Positions 8,169 through 18,604 of a stretch of 64,000 nucleotides of DNA are shown piece after piece; position 1 is the first letter of the stretch, and the number at the start of each line of letters is the position of its first letter. A model generated the notes under the pieces. The model was not told the origin of the DNA and searched no databases. It saw nothing but the letters and a program-made list of their open reading frames with translations. Origin of the DNA: G025836975 sp040391135 (GTDB lineage: Bacteria; Pseudomonadota; Gammaproteobacteria; Burkholderiales; Burkholderiaceae_B); contig JBEBYL010000009.1 in NCBI GenBank assembly GCA_040391135.1, forward strand, positions 91,099-155,098, read 5' to 3'. The translations under genes and the position numbers were made by a program.

Positions 8169-9986
8169 ATGACCATTTCTCCACTGGAAACACTGCAGCG
8201 CGTCTTTGGCTACGAGTCCTTTCGCGGCGATCAACAAGCCATCATCGAGCATGTGGTGCAGGGGGGCGACGCCTTGGTGCTTATGCCCACCGGCGGCGGA
8301 AAATCGTTGTGCTATCAGATTCCCGCCCTGGTGCGGCCTGGCACGGGCGTCGTCATTTCACCGCTTATCGCGCTGATGCAGGATCAGGTCGACGCCCTGC
8401 TGGAGCTTGGCGTGCGCGCGGCCTACCTGAACTCTTCCCAGGACTGGCGCACCTCCCGCGATGTCGAGCAGGCCTTCCTGGCCGGCGAACTCGACCTACT
8501 GTACGTGGCGCCCGAACGCCTGCTGACCGACCGTTGCCTGGACCTGCTGTCGCAGGGCAGGGTGTCGCTGTTCGCCATCGACGAAGCGCATTGCGTATCC
8601 CAATGGGGCCACGATTTCCGGCCCGAGTACCTGGGCCTGTCCCTGCTGCACGAACGATGGCCGCAAGTGCCGCGCCTGGCCCTGACCGCCACGGCGACCT
8701 CGGCGACGCGGCGCGAGATCGCCGATCGCCTGGAATTGAACGGGGCGCCGCACTTCGTGGCCAGCTTCGACCGGCCCAATATCCGTTACCGCATCATCGA
8801 GAAAAACGAGGTCCGGCGCCAGTTGCTGTCTTTCATCAAGGCCGAGCATGAGGGCGACTGCGGCATTGTTTATTGCCTGTCGCGCGCAAGGGTGGAGGAA
8901 ACCGCGGAGTTCCTCTGCGAGAACGGCATCCCGGCCTTGCCCTACCATGCCGGCCTGGGCGCCGCTGTGCGTTCCGCGAACCAGGCCCGCTTCCTGCGCG
9001 AGGAAGGCGTGGTGATGGTGGCCACCATCGCTTTCGGCATGGGGGTGAACAAGCCCGATGTGCGCTTCGTCGCGCATATCGACCTGCCGAAATCGGTCGA
9101 GGGCTATTATCAGGAAACAGGGCGCGCGGGACGCGACGGCCAGCCGGCGACGGCTTGGCTGGCCTATGGCCTGCAGGATGTCGTCCAGCAGCGGCGCATG
9201 ATCAACGAGTCTCCCGGCGAGGATGCATTCAGAAGGCGTTTGGGCGCGCAGCTCGATGCCATGCTGGGCTTGTGCGAAACCGTGAATTGCCGGCGCCAGC
9301 GCCTGCTGGCCTATTTCGATCAGGAAATAGCGCCTTGCGGCAATTGCGATACTTGCCTGGAACCGCCGCAGGCATGGGACGGCACGGTGGCCGCCCAGAA
9401 AATACTTTCCGCCGTCTATCGCCTATGGCGCGAGCGCGGCCAGCGTTTCGGCGCGGGGCATCTTATCGACATACTGCGGGGCAAGCCCACCGACCGCGTC
9501 AAGCAATACGAGCACGAAAACCTGACAGTCTATGGCATAGGCGCCGATCTGTCGGAACAGGCCTGGCGCGGCGTATTGCGCCAGTTGCTGGCCCAGAGCC
9601 TGCTGGCGGTCGACCACGAGGGTTATGGCACGCTGGCGCTGACCGACAGCAGCCGCGATGTGCTCAAGGGCGAGCGTACGCTGATGTTCCGCCGCGAGCC
9701 CGAGAAAAAGCCCCGCAGTTCGAAGTCCGCCAACGCCCGGGGCAAGGATGCGGGCATTGTCCTGCCGCCCGATGCCCAGCAGCGTTTCGAGAATCTGCGT
9801 GTCTGGCGCGCCGAGGTCGCGCGCGGCCACGGCGTGCCCGCCTATGTGATCTTCCACGATGCGACCTTGCGGGAAATCGCCATGAATCGTCCGGCATCCA
9901 TGGATGACCTGGGCGGTATCAGCGGCGTCGGCGTGCGCAAGCTGGAAGCCTACGGGGAAGAGATCCTGCGCTGCGTGCGGGAGTAA
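8169..9986 (+). CDS. recQ: ATP-dependent DNA helicase RecQ
   Basis: This 605-aa 3'-5' superfamily 2 helicase acts in recombination and replication repair. Motif I is PTGGGKSLCYQIPAL, motif II DEAHCVSQWGHDFRPEY, and motif VI QETGRAGRDG. The RecQ-Ct zinc site is in CRRQRLLAYF with CGNCDTC. An HRDC domain closes the protein, from about residue 530 to the end (LRVWRAEVARGHGVPAY). The length matches the family. The ATG at 8169 is chosen; an in-frame TTG two codons upstream overlaps the previous stop. It is convergent with ruvB, with only 12 bp between their stops, so two Holliday-junction and recombination functions sit side by side. Confidence 0.97.
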   Translation: MTISPLETLQRVFGYESFRGDQQAIIEHVVQGGDALVLMPTGGGKSLCYQIPALVRPGTGVVISPLIALMQDQVDALLELGVRAAYLNSSQDWRTSRDVEQAFLAGELDLLYVAPERLLTDRCLDLLSQGRVSLFAIDEAHCVSQWGHDFRPEYLGLSLLHERWPQVPRLALTATATSATRREIADRLELNGAPHFVASFDRPNIRYRIIEKNEVRRQLLSFIKAEHEGDCGIVYCLSRARVEETAEFLCENGIPALPYHAGLGAAVRSANQARFLREEGVVMVATIAFGMGVNKPDVRFVAHIDLPKSVEGYYQETGRAGRDGQPATAWLAYGLQDVVQQRRMINESPGEDAFRRRLGAQLDAMLGLCETVNCRRQRLLAYFDQEIAPCGNCDTCLEPPQAWDGTVAAQKILSAVYRLWRERGQRFGAGHLIDILRGKPTDRVKQYEHENLTVYGIGADLSEQAWRGVLRQLLAQSLLAVDHEGYGTLALTDSSRDVLKGERTLMFRREPEKKPRSSKSANARGKDAGIVLPPDAQQRFENLRVWRAEVARGHGVPAYVIFHDATLREIAMNRPASMDDLGGISGVGVRKLEAYGEEILRCVRE

Positions 9987-9998
9987 AAGCGGACGCCT

Positions 9999-11066
9999 TC
10001 AGGGAAACAGGTCCGGCGTTCCGCCTGCCGGCTTGGGCGGGGTCAAACCCAGGTGTTTCCAGGTGGTTTGCGTGGCCATCCGGCCGCGCGGGGTGCGTTG
10101 CAGATATCCCTGCTGAATCAGGAAGGGCTCGATCACGTCTTCGATGGTGTCCCGTTCCTCGCCGATTGCCGCCGCCAGGCTGTCCACCCCCACCGGCCCG
10201 CCATCGAACTTGTGGATGATGGCCTCCAGCAGCTTCCTGTCCATCAGGTCCAGGCCTTGCGGATCCACTTCCAGCATGGCAAGCGCCGCCCCGGCGACCT
10301 GGGCGTCGATGCGTCCATCCGCCTTGACCTCGGCATAGTCGCGCACCCTGCGCAGCAGGCGGTTCGCGATGCGGGGCGTGCCCCGCGCCCGCCGGGCGAT
10401 CTCAACGGCGCCTTCGGGCGTGGTGTGGGCATTGAGCAGGCTGGAGCTGCGCGTGACGATGTGCGTCAGGTCGTCGGCGCTGTAGAACTCCAGGCGCGAC
10501 ACGATGCCGAAACGGTCGCGCAAGGGATTGGTCAGCATGCCCGCCCGGGTGGTCGCGCCCACCAGGGTGAAGGGCTGTAAATCGATCTTGACGCTGCGCG
10601 CGGCCGGCCCCTCGCCGATCAGTATGTCGATCTGAAAATCTTCCAGGGCCGGGTACAGGATTTCTTCCACCACCGGCGAAAGACGATGTATTTCGTCGAT
10701 GAACAGCACATCGTTTTTTTCGAGATTGGTCAGCAGGGCGGCCAGGTCGCCGGCCCGTTCCAGCACCGGCCCCGAGGTTTGCCGCAACTGGACGCCCATT
10801 TCGTGCGCAACGATATGGGCCAGCGTGGTTTTCCCCAGGCCCGGCGGGCCGAACAGCAGGACATGATCCAGCGCCTCGTTGCGATTGCGGGCCGCCTGGA
10901 TGAAGATTTCAAGCTGCTCGCGCACACGATGCTGGCCGATGTATTCCTTGAGTTCGCGCGGACGCAGGGCACGCTCGATGGATTCTTCGTTCGGCGATGC
11001 GCTTTGCGGCGCGACGATGCGCTCGGCGGGGGAAAGGCTGGTCAGGGAATCGGAATGTATGGCCAT
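9999..11066 (-). CDS. ruvB: Holliday junction branch migration helicase RuvB
   Basis: This 355-aa AAA+ motor of the RuvABC resolvasome drives branch migration with RuvA. Walker A is GPPGLGKTTLAH, Walker B is LFIDEIHRL, and sensor and arginine-finger regions are present (GATTRAGMLTNPLRDRFG). The C-terminal winged helix includes GYLQRTPRGRMAT. The N-terminus carries about 25 extra residues before RALRPRELKEYIGQ, common in betaproteobacteria. ruvB is separated from ruvA and ruvC (12.8-13.9 kb) by the dehydratase gene, the palindromic element and copZ, so it has its own promoter in the 136-bp divergent region after 11066. Confidence 0.97.
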   Translation of the reverse strand: MAIHSDSLTSLSPAERIVAPQSASPNEESIERALRPRELKEYIGQHRVREQLEIFIQAARNRNEALDHVLLFGPPGLGKTTLAHIVAHEMGVQLRQTSGPVLERAGDLAALLTNLEKNDVLFIDEIHRLSPVVEEILYPALEDFQIDILIGEGPAARSVKIDLQPFTLVGATTRAGMLTNPLRDRFGIVSRLEFYSADDLTHIVTRSSSLLNAHTTPEGAVEIARRARGTPRIANRLLRRVRDYAEVKADGRIDAQVAGAALAMLEVDPQGLDLMDRKLLEAIIHKFDGGPVGVDSLAAAIGEERDTIEDVIEPFLIQQGYLQRTPRGRMATQTTWKHLGLTPPKPAGGTPDLFP

Positions 11067-11202
11067 GGATGCGATGCTGATTATATTTACAGTGCTTATC
11101 GTACTCTACCCTGTGGTCCAAGGGTGCTTACGCTGTGATTGACGCATAATTCAACTTGCGGATTCATCCGCGTGTTTTCCAATTTTATATAACGGACGGA
11201 CT

Positions 11203-12174
11203 ATGAGCGTCAGGCTACCCACCTACGAGGATGTCATCAAGGCCAGCGCCACCCTGGGTGCAGCGGCCCACCGCAGCCCTGTGCTGACTTCGCAAACCAT
11301 CGATGCGCGGCTTGGCGCCCAGGTGTTCTTCAAGTGCGAGAATTTCCAGCGCATCGGGGCCTTCAAGTTTCGCGGCGGCTACAACGCGGTGGCCAACTTG
11401 TCGGCGGCCCAGCGCAAGGCGGGCGTGGTCGCGTTCTCGTCGGGCAATCATGCCCAGGCCATCGCCCTGGCTTCGAAGCTGCTGGGCGTTTCCGCCACCA
11501 TCGTCATGCCCAACGATGCGCCGGCAGCCAAAAAAGCCGCTACGCTGGGCTACGGAGCACGCGTGGTCGGCTATGACCGCCTGACCCAGGATCGCGAACA
11601 GGTGGCGGGCGACTTGGTCGAGCAGCAGGGCCTGACCCTGATTCCACCCTTCGATCATCCCGACGTCATTGCCGGACAGGGCACCGCAGTAAAGGAATTG
11701 CTGGAAGACGTGGGCGGGCTGGACGCCTTGTTCATTCCGCTGGGCGGCGGCGGCTTGCTGTCCGGCTCGCTGCTGGCCGCGCACGCCATCAGCCCTGATT
11801 GCGAGGTCTATGGCGTGGAACCCGAGGCCGGCGACGATGGCCGGCAATCCTTGCAGTCAGGCGCCGTCGTGCGGATCTCGCCGCCCACCTCCATCGCGGA
11901 CGGGGCGCTGACTCTGGCACTGGGCCGCTTGACCTTTCCCATTATCCAGCAGCATGTCAGCGATATCCTCGCGGTCAGCGATCAACAGCTCGTGGGGGCC
12001 ATGCAGTTCTTTGCCGAGCGCATGAAAATGGTGGTCGAGCCCACCGGTTGCCTGGGTGCGGCGGCTCTGTTCAACGAATTGGTTGCCGTCAAGGGCAAGC
12101 GGGTAGGGGTGTTGCTTAGTGGGGGCAATGTCGATTTATCGGCCTATGCCACATACTTGCAGGCCAAGGTCTGA
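11203..12174 (+). CDS. PLP-dependent threonine/serine dehydratase (catabolic type)
   Basis: This 323-aa fold-type II PLP enzyme has the PLP lysine in the motif GAFKFRGGYNA (about residue 54), the substrate loop SSGNHAQA and the phosphate-binding glycine loop PLGGGGLLSG. It ends after the catalytic domain and lacks the ACT-like regulatory domain of biosynthetic IlvA. It therefore fits catabolic threonine dehydratase, serine racemase or threo-3-hydroxyaspartate ammonia-lyase, which cannot be separated by eye. It deaminates Thr or Ser to 2-oxobutyrate or pyruvate. It is divergent from ruvB and is followed by the palindromic element at 12232-12447. Confidence 0.88.
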   Translation: MSVRLPTYEDVIKASATLGAAAHRSPVLTSQTIDARLGAQVFFKCENFQRIGAFKFRGGYNAVANLSAAQRKAGVVAFSSGNHAQAIALASKLLGVSATIVMPNDAPAAKKAATLGYGARVVGYDRLTQDREQVAGDLVEQQGLTLIPPFDHPDVIAGQGTAVKELLEDVGGLDALFIPLGGGGLLSGSLLAAHAISPDCEVYGVEPEAGDDGRQSLQSGAVVRISPPTSIADGALTLALGRLTFPIIQQHVSDILAVSDQQLVGAMQFFAERMKMVVEPTGCLGAAALFNELVAVKGKRVGVLLSGGNVDLSAYATYLQAKV

Positions 12175-12231
12175 ATCGATTATTAGCGCGTTTTTTGGTT
12201 GGGGTGTTTACACGCCTTAGCTTATAAAACC

Positions 12232-12447
12232 GGCGCAGCCAGTGGGCAGGGGCCGGGCTCCCATCGCTGCGCCCCTTCGGGGTTCCCTTGCAGGTGCTTT
12301 GCGTCAGGGGTCGGGCGCGAACTCACAAAATAACCAGCCCCCGGCTGGTTATTTTGCTCAGACATGCGCGCCCTCTTACGCCCCCGCCGCAAAGCACCTG
12401 CGGCGGCTTGCTCAAAGGTTGCCCACCCCCTGCTCACCGGCTGCGCC
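12232..12447. repeat. About 216-bp interrupted palindrome (intergenic repeat element)
   Basis: The gap between the dehydratase and copZ is filled by nested inverted repeats that share one centre. The outer arms are 12232-12257 and 12422-12447 (about 26 nt, imperfect; both begin or end with the GGCGCAGCC/GGCTGCGCC pair). The middle arms are the perfect 14-mers GCAGGTGCTTTGCG (12290-12303) and its complement (12388-12401). GGGCGCG (12313-12319) pairs with CGCGCCC (12367-12373). The core is a perfect 13-bp stem with a CCC loop (12327-12355). No protein-coding content is convincing. It looks like a mobile or structured intergenic repeat, or an RNA with one long fold. Confidence 0.8.
12327..12355. 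terminator. Bidirectional hairpin at centre of palindrome
   Basis: A perfect 13-bp stem (AAAATAACCAGCC and its complement) with a 3-nt CCC loop has A/T runs on both flanks. It would stop transcription from the dehydratase side and from copZ on the minus strand. The two genes converge on it. Confidence 0.7.
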
Positions 12448-12512
12448 TTGGCAGCATAGCTGGCGATGGACGCGGTTAGCGAGGGATCCTCCGTTATTCA
12501 ATAACGAGTGCT

Positions 12513-12716
12513 TTATCGGGATTTGATCTGCGGCGTATAGCCGGCTTCTCGAATCGCCTGTTCGATCAGGGCCGGATCCGGGGCTCCATCGACCCGGACC
12601 GAATGGCTGGGCAAATCGATTTCTATCGTGGCTGCGGGCGCGGTTTGTTGAACAGCGGCGGTTATGGTGCTGACGCAGTGCCCGCAGGTCATGTCTTTCA
12701 CTTCGAATACGGTCAT
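12513..12716 (-). CDS. copZ: Copper chaperone / heavy-metal-associated (HMA) domain protein
   Basis: This 67-aa single ferredoxin-like HMA domain has the metal site MTCGHC at about residues 9-14 and a typical ending (LIEQAIREAGYTPQI). It would carry Cu(I) in the cytoplasm to a P-type ATPase or a regulator. The ATG at 12716 is chosen because AGGAG lies at the right distance upstream; an earlier in-frame ATG sits inside that site. The upstream promoter has the architecture of MerR-family copper regulators (see 12747-12777). No copA or cueR is present in this window. Confidence 0.9.
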   Translation of the reverse strand: MTVFEVKDMTCGHCVSTITAAVQQTAPAATIEIDLPSHSVRVDGAPDPALIEQAIREAGYTPQIKSR

Positions 12717-12746
12717 TTCAATCTCCTGCATAGATCCTAAAACTAC

Positions 12747-12777
12747 ACCATAAACCTTGTCATGGTTGGAAGGTCAA
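12747..12777 (-). promoter_or_regulatory. CueR/HmrR-type promoter-operator for copZ
   Basis: On the minus strand a -35 box TTGACC (12777-12772) and a -10 box TATGGT (12752-12747) are separated by 19 bp. That is the overlong spacer used by MerR-family activators. A dyad with ends ACCTTCC and AAGGT spans 12774-12754 inside the spacer, as in copper-responsive copA/copZ promoters. It starts only 3 bp downstream of the ruvA stop, so copZ can be induced independently of the ruv genes. Confidence 0.75.
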
Positions 12778-12779
12778 GC

Positions 12780-13355
12780 TCAGGCGCGCGCCAGCGATTT
12801 GAGCGCGAGGCGTATGCCCTCAGCCACTTCGACGCCTTCCGGCAGGCCTTTCAGCGCGGCCTGCGTTTCATTATTGGAATAGCCCAGCGACAGCAAGGCG
12901 TTCAATATGTCGTCCCGCCCGGCCGACGGCGTGCCCGGGGCATGGGCGATATCGGCACCCAGTTTCCCGCGCAGTTCCAGCAGCAGGCGTTCCGCGGTTT
13001 TCTTGCCGATGCCCGGCACTCGCGTCAGAAGGCCGGTCTCTTGCTGAGTGATGGCGTTGGCCAGCTCGTCGACCGTCATTCCCGACAGCACGGCCAGGGC
13101 GGTGCGCGCGCCGATGCCGGTGACCTTGATCAAGGCGCGGAAGGCGCTGCGTTCGCCGGTCGATGAAAACCCATAAAGCGTATGCGCGTCTTCGCGCACC
13201 GCCAGGTGGGTGTACAGGCTGACCTTGGCGCCGTTTTCGGGCAGTTTGTAAAGAGTGCTCATGGGCACGTCGATTTCATAGCCGACGCCGCCCACATCTA
13301 TGCAGACCACAGGGGGTGTTTTTTCCAGAAGAATGCCGGTAATGCGACCGATCAT
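12780..13355 (-). CDS. ruvA: Holliday junction DNA helicase subunit RuvA
   Basis: This 191-aa protein is the tetrameric junction-binding partner of RuvB. It has an N-terminal OB fold (MIGRITGILLEKTPPVVCIDVGGVGYE begins the protein in two parts), the family motif YTHLAVREDAHTLYGF, helix-hairpin-helix repeats (VTGIGARTALAVLSG and RVPGIGKKTAERLLLEL) and a C-terminal UBA-like domain. The ATG at 13355 gives the family start; a longer frame begins at 13421 but overlaps ruvC. It lies 28 nt downstream of ruvC and is likely co-transcribed. Confidence 0.96.
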   Translation of the reverse strand: MIGRITGILLEKTPPVVCIDVGGVGYEIDVPMSTLYKLPENGAKVSLYTHLAVREDAHTLYGFSSTGERSAFRALIKVTGIGARTALAVLSGMTVDELANAITQQETGLLTRVPGIGKKTAERLLLELRGKLGADIAHAPGTPSAGRDDILNALLSLGYSNNETQAALKGLPEGVEVAEGIRLALKSLARA

Positions 13356-13383
13356 GGTGTTGTCCTTGTAGCGTTGACAGGCC

Positions 13384-13928
13384 CTAGCCCAGTAGGCGGC
13401 CGCCGCGCACGCGGCTGCCATGGCCCGCGGCGAGCTGGCCGGTAGCTTGCAGGCGCTGGGTCAGCGGATGGAAATGGGCGTGGCAGATGGCGCAAGCCAG
13501 GGCGTCGGCGGAGTCGGCGGCCGGGAGCCCATTGAGCCCCAGCAGATGCTGCACCATTTTCTGCACCTGCTCTTTGGCGGCATGGCCATTGCCCACCACC
13601 GATTTTTTTATCTGCAACGCGGTGTATTCATGCACTTCAAGCAGGCTGTCGGCCAGCGCGCACATGGCCGCGCCGCGCGCCTGGCCCAGCAGCAGGGTGG
13701 ACGAAGGGTTGGTGTTGACGAAGACTTTCTCGAGCGCCGAAACCGACGGTCCGGTGGCCTGGACGATTTCGCGGATGTTGTCCAGTATCACTTTCAGGCG
13801 CTGCGCCAAGGCCTGGTCGGCGGGCACCACAATGGTGCCGCTGGCGACGTAGGTCAGGCGGGCGCCCTGGACATCGATCACGCCGTAGCCGGTGCGCCGC
13901 AAGCCTGGATCGATGCCGAGGATGCGCA

Positions 13929-13929
<1 letters not shown>
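13384..13929 (-). CDS. ruvC: Crossover junction endodeoxyribonuclease RuvC
   Basis: This 181-aa Holliday junction resolvase has the RNase H-like catalytic acids in place: Asp7 in MRILGIDPG, Glu near residue 67 in SALEKVFVN, and the C-terminal Asp pair in AADSADALACAICHAH. The start ATG overlaps the purH stop (ATGA), so translation is probably coupled. It is in the operon dusB-fis-purH-ruvC-ruvA. Confidence 0.97.
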
Positions 13930-15521
<1,592 letters not shown>

Positions 15522-15545
15522 GAAGATAAGGTCTAGGGTTTTGAA

Positions 15546-15785
15546 TTAGGGTTGCAAGTTATGCGCCATCAGCTTCTTGCGCAAGGTGCTGCGGGTAATG
15601 CCGAGCATTTCGGCCGCCTTGGATTGATTACCCTTTGATTGCTCAAGAGCAACTTGTAAAACAGGTCGCTCGACGCAGGAAATCACCATGGCAAGCATGT
15701 CGCGCGGTTCCGAATCGCCCAAGTCCGTAAAGTAGCGTTCAAGTTGGTCGCGTACCGATTGTTCCAGGGGGTTAGTTTTACTCAT
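15546..15785 (-). CDS. fis: DNA-binding protein Fis
   Basis: This 79-aa nucleoid-associated protein has a C-terminal helix-turn-helix (KGNQSKAAEMLGITRSTLRKKL) closely matching Fis/NtrC C-termini. It is shorter than E. coli Fis (98 aa), lacking most of the N-terminal beta-hairpin, as is usual in betaproteobacteria. Its ATG overlaps the dusB stop by 4 nt, reproducing the widespread dusB-fis operon. It bends DNA and affects rRNA transcription and recombination. Confidence 0.95.
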   Translation of the reverse strand: MSKTNPLEQSVRDQLERYFTDLGDSEPRDMLAMVISCVERPVLQVALEQSKGNQSKAAEMLGITRSTLRKKLMAHNLQP

Positions 15786-16834
15786 GATCCTAAGGTGTCG
15801 ATGTTTTGTGGCGTACCGGCGCTGTTGGCTCCGGCCGCCCTGGCCATGATTGGCTCGTTGGATGGATGGCGATCAAACCATTGCTCTATGGCACGGGCCT
15901 GATCGCGGGTGGTGCCGATTTCGTTGATGCGCGGCAGGAATTCCCCGGCGTCGGGCATGTCGGCCAGATACCAGCCTATATGCTTGCGGGCGGACCGCAC
16001 ACCGGTGAATTCTCCGTAAAACTGGTAATGATCTTCAAGGTGGTCCAGCAGGCAGTCGCGCAGTTCGCCATAGGTGGGCGCCGGCAAATGCTTCCCGCTG
16101 GCAAGGTAGTGGCTGATCTCCCGAAAAATCCAGGGGCGGCCTTGCGCGGCCCTTCCGACCATGACCGCATCGGCCCCCGTATACTCTAGTACGGATTTGG
16201 CTTTTTCGGGACTATCGATATCCCCATTGGCGATGACCGGAATTCCCAATGCCTGCTTTACCTCGCGTATCGTATCGTATTCCGCCTGCCCTTGATACAA
16301 ATCGCAGCGGGTGCGGCCATGCAGGGTCAGGGCGGCGATGCCTATGTCCTCCGCCATTTTTGCAATGCGCACGGCATTGCGCGATTCGCGGTCCCAGCCG
16401 GTGCGCGTTTTCAAGGTAACCGGCACGCCCAGGGGGGCGCAGGCATCGACCACACTGCGCAAGATGCGGCCGACCTGGTTTTCGTCGCGCAGCAGCGCCG
16501 AGCCGGACGCTACGTTGCACACCTTCTTTACCGGGCAGCCCATATTGATGTCGATAATGCGCGCGCCCTTGCGGACATTGAATACGGCGGCTTCGGCCAT
16601 CATTTCCGGGTCTGATCCCGCAATCTGCACGGCGATGGGGTCGATTTCCCCATCGTGGTCCAGCCTTCTGGATGTCTTCACGCTGTTCCACAGCCGCGGG
16701 TTGCTGGCCGCCATCTCGGACACGGCATAGCCCGCCCCCAGCGCCTTGCATAGCTTGCGGTAGGGGCGATCGGTCACGCCCGCCATGGGCGCGACGAAAA
16801 CAGGGTTGGGAAGGGACCAGGAGCCGATGCGCAT
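15782..16834 (-). CDS. dusB: tRNA-dihydrouridine synthase B
   Basis: This 350-aa FMN- and NADPH-dependent enzyme reduces uridines in the tRNA D-loop. TIM-barrel signatures are PVFVAPMAGVTDRPYR at the N-terminus, the catalytic Cys in NMGCPVKKV, TLKTRTGW, LTLHGRTR, and VMVGRAAQGRPWIF. It is the first gene of the run to fis, purH, ruvC and ruvA. The ATG at 16834 places APMAGVTD at the usual distance. Confidence 0.97.
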   Translation of the reverse strand: MRIGSWSLPNPVFVAPMAGVTDRPYRKLCKALGAGYAVSEMAASNPRLWNSVKTSRRLDHDGEIDPIAVQIAGSDPEMMAEAAVFNVRKGARIIDINMGCPVKKVCNVASGSALLRDENQVGRILRSVVDACAPLGVPVTLKTRTGWDRESRNAVRIAKMAEDIGIAALTLHGRTRCDLYQGQAEYDTIREVKQALGIPVIANGDIDSPEKAKSVLEYTGADAVMVGRAAQGRPWIFREISHYLASGKHLPAPTYGELRDCLLDHLEDHYQFYGEFTGVRSARKHIGWYLADMPDAGEFLPRINEIGTTRDQARAIEQWFDRHPSNEPIMARAAGANSAGTPQNIDTLGS

Positions 16835-16875
16835 CGGGGGATTTTAACCCCCTGCCGGATCGGCGGGCCGCAGCC

Positions 16876-18042
16876 CTAATTACGCAGGCCCTGCAACAGG
16901 TGCCGGGCCAGGGGATTGCGCAAGGCGGGAAGCATGTCGAGCGTCAGCAGGGCCAGGCCGCCCGCGTGGTCGACCAGGGGATTGCCCGTGGTGAATACCC
17001 TGGGCAGGAAATCGGTGATGCCGGCGGTCAGCCAGCGGTCGGGCCGCCGCTGGAGGGCGAATTGCGCCAGCAGGCCGGCCGGGTCGGCTTCAGGCCGGGC
17101 CAGCCAGGACGCCAGCACATGCGCCAGCTGGGCCACGTCGCGCAAACCCAGATTCAGGCCCTGTCCCGCCACCGGGTGCAGGGTTTGGGCGGCGTTGCCG
17201 ATGGCCACGCAACGGGCATTGAGCAGCGATGGGCCGGCATGCATGCTCAAGGGAAACACGTGCCGTTCGCCCACAGGCTGAAATTGCCCCAGCCGGCTGC
17301 CGAACATGCCGTAAAGGGCCTCGGCGAAAGCGTTGTCGTCCAGGGAGCGGATGCGCGCGGCCTCCGCGGGCGGGCAACACCACACGACACCGTACAGGTC
17401 GTCTCCGTGAGGATGGGGCAGAATCGCCAGGGGGCCATTCCGGGTGAAGCGCTCGAACGCCCACCCCGATCCGGGCCGGGAAGCGCGGACGGTGGCCAAC
17501 ACCGCATCCTGGCGATACTGGCGTTCGACCCCTTGCGGCCGGATGCCGTCCGACTGGACGGCCAGCGCGCTGCGAATGCGGCTTGCGCCCAGGTCGAGTT
17601 CAACCTGTCCGGCAGTCAAGGCCAGTGTGGGCGACGCTTCGATCAGGGCCACGCCGCTGTCCAGCAGTGCCCGATGCAGGCTGGATAACAAATCGTCGTA
17701 GCCCACGACGCTGCCCAGCCTCGGGACTTCCAGCTCGTCGTGCCTGATCAATGTGCGTCCAAGGCGGCCGCGTTGGGAAACATGGACGGTCGTGATGTCC
17801 GCCGATGCCGAAGGCCAGGCGGCCAACTGCTCCAGCAGTACGCGGCTGCCATGATTCAGCGCCAGAGTGCGCGGATCTATCGGCGCATCCTGTTCGGTGG
17901 ACGGATCGCGGGAAACGGCAAAGCGCCGGCCGACCAGCGCAATCCGCCCGGGACGGGGCGATTTCCGGGCCAGGGCCAGAGCCAGCGCGCTGCCCGCCGG
18001 CCCGGCGCCGCTGATGGCGATATCGTATGTGGGCGTATCCAT
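16876..18042 (-). CDS. ubiH: UbiH/COQ6-family FAD-dependent ubiquinone hydroxylase
   Basis: This 388-aa flavoprotein monooxygenase has an N-terminal Rossmann loop SGAGPAGSALALALA (about residues 10-24), a middle DG-type motif (VQSDGIRPQG), and the family's C-terminal FAD motif in altered form, IGNAAQTLHPVAGQGLNLGLRD. It hydroxylates the ubiquinone ring. UbiH is favoured by general similarity, but UbiF or UbiI are possible. The start at 18042 aligns with the dinucleotide fold; a longer frame begins at 18114. It is divergent from the TM2 gene. Confidence 0.85.
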   Translation of the reverse strand: MDTPTYDIAISGAGPAGSALALALARKSPRPGRIALVGRRFAVSRDPSTEQDAPIDPRTLALNHGSRVLLEQLAAWPSASADITTVHVSQRGRLGRTLIRHDELEVPRLGSVVGYDDLLSSLHRALLDSGVALIEASPTLALTAGQVELDLGASRIRSALAVQSDGIRPQGVERQYRQDAVLATVRASRPGSGWAFERFTRNGPLAILPHPHGDDLYGVVWCCPPAEAARIRSLDDNAFAEALYGMFGSRLGQFQPVGERHVFPLSMHAGPSLLNARCVAIGNAAQTLHPVAGQGLNLGLRDVAQLAHVLASWLARPEADPAGLLAQFALQRRPDRWLTAGITDFLPRVFTTGNPLVDHAGGLALLTLDMLPALRNPLARHLLQGLRN

Positions 18043-18122
18043 GCGTATTCCCCGCTCTACTACAATGAGCAAGATTGTAAGGTTTCGAGACATGCCGTCC
18101 CGAAATGTCCTCAAGGCAGCTC

Positions 18123-18560
18123 ATGACGCAATTTACCACTCCCACCCGCCATCGAAGCAAGGCCGCAGCCGCTTGGCTGGCCTGCCTGCTGGGCGTCTTC
18201 GGCGCTCATTGGTGGTATGTGGGCCGGCCCAAGGCGTGGATGCTTACGGCATTTTCCGTGGCCATGCTCGTGTTGGCCCAGTTCTATCCGGTATGGTGGG
18301 ACAACCCCGCCTTTCTGGTATTGATTGTTCCCATCACGGCAGGCTATATCGAAGCCCTGGTGTTCGCCTTGAAGCCGGACGAGTGGTTCGATGCCAAGTA
18401 CAACCAGGGTTCGGGCCGCGTGAATCGCACGGGCTGGGACGCCGTTCTTGCCGCGATTGCCACCACATTCTTTGGCGGCACCGTACTGGTGTTCGGCATT
18501 GCCCTCATTGTGATGCACGTCTATACCGCGATGGGTTGGCTGGACGGCTACGTTTTTTAG
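18123..18560 (+). CDS. TM2-domain-like membrane protein
   Basis: This 145-aa protein begins with a basic segment and then the TM2-like pattern LLGVFGAHWWYVGRPKAW, with four predicted membrane segments (about residues 15-33, 38-58, 62-83 and 105-132). The ATG at 18123 is preferred because AAGGCAG lies just upstream; an in-frame ATG at 18105 has no such site. The function of this family in bacteria is not known. A riboswitch begins about 45 bp after the stop and belongs to the next gene. Confidence 0.75.
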   Translation: MTQFTTPTRHRSKAAAAWLACLLGVFGAHWWYVGRPKAWMLTAFSVAMLVLAQFYPVWWDNPAFLVLIVPITAGYIEALVFALKPDEWFDAKYNQGSGRVNRTGWDAVLAAIATTFFGGTVLVFGIALIVMHVYTAMGWLDGYVF

Positions 18561-18604
18561 CAAAGGCCCGGCGCCGCGTCGCCGGTCTGATAGAATGCCA
18601 CTTC

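Noticed and set aside
12222..12437. Short minus-strand frame in the palindrome
   Set aside because: Its residues follow the repeat arms, it has no ribosome-binding site, and no protein motif is visible.
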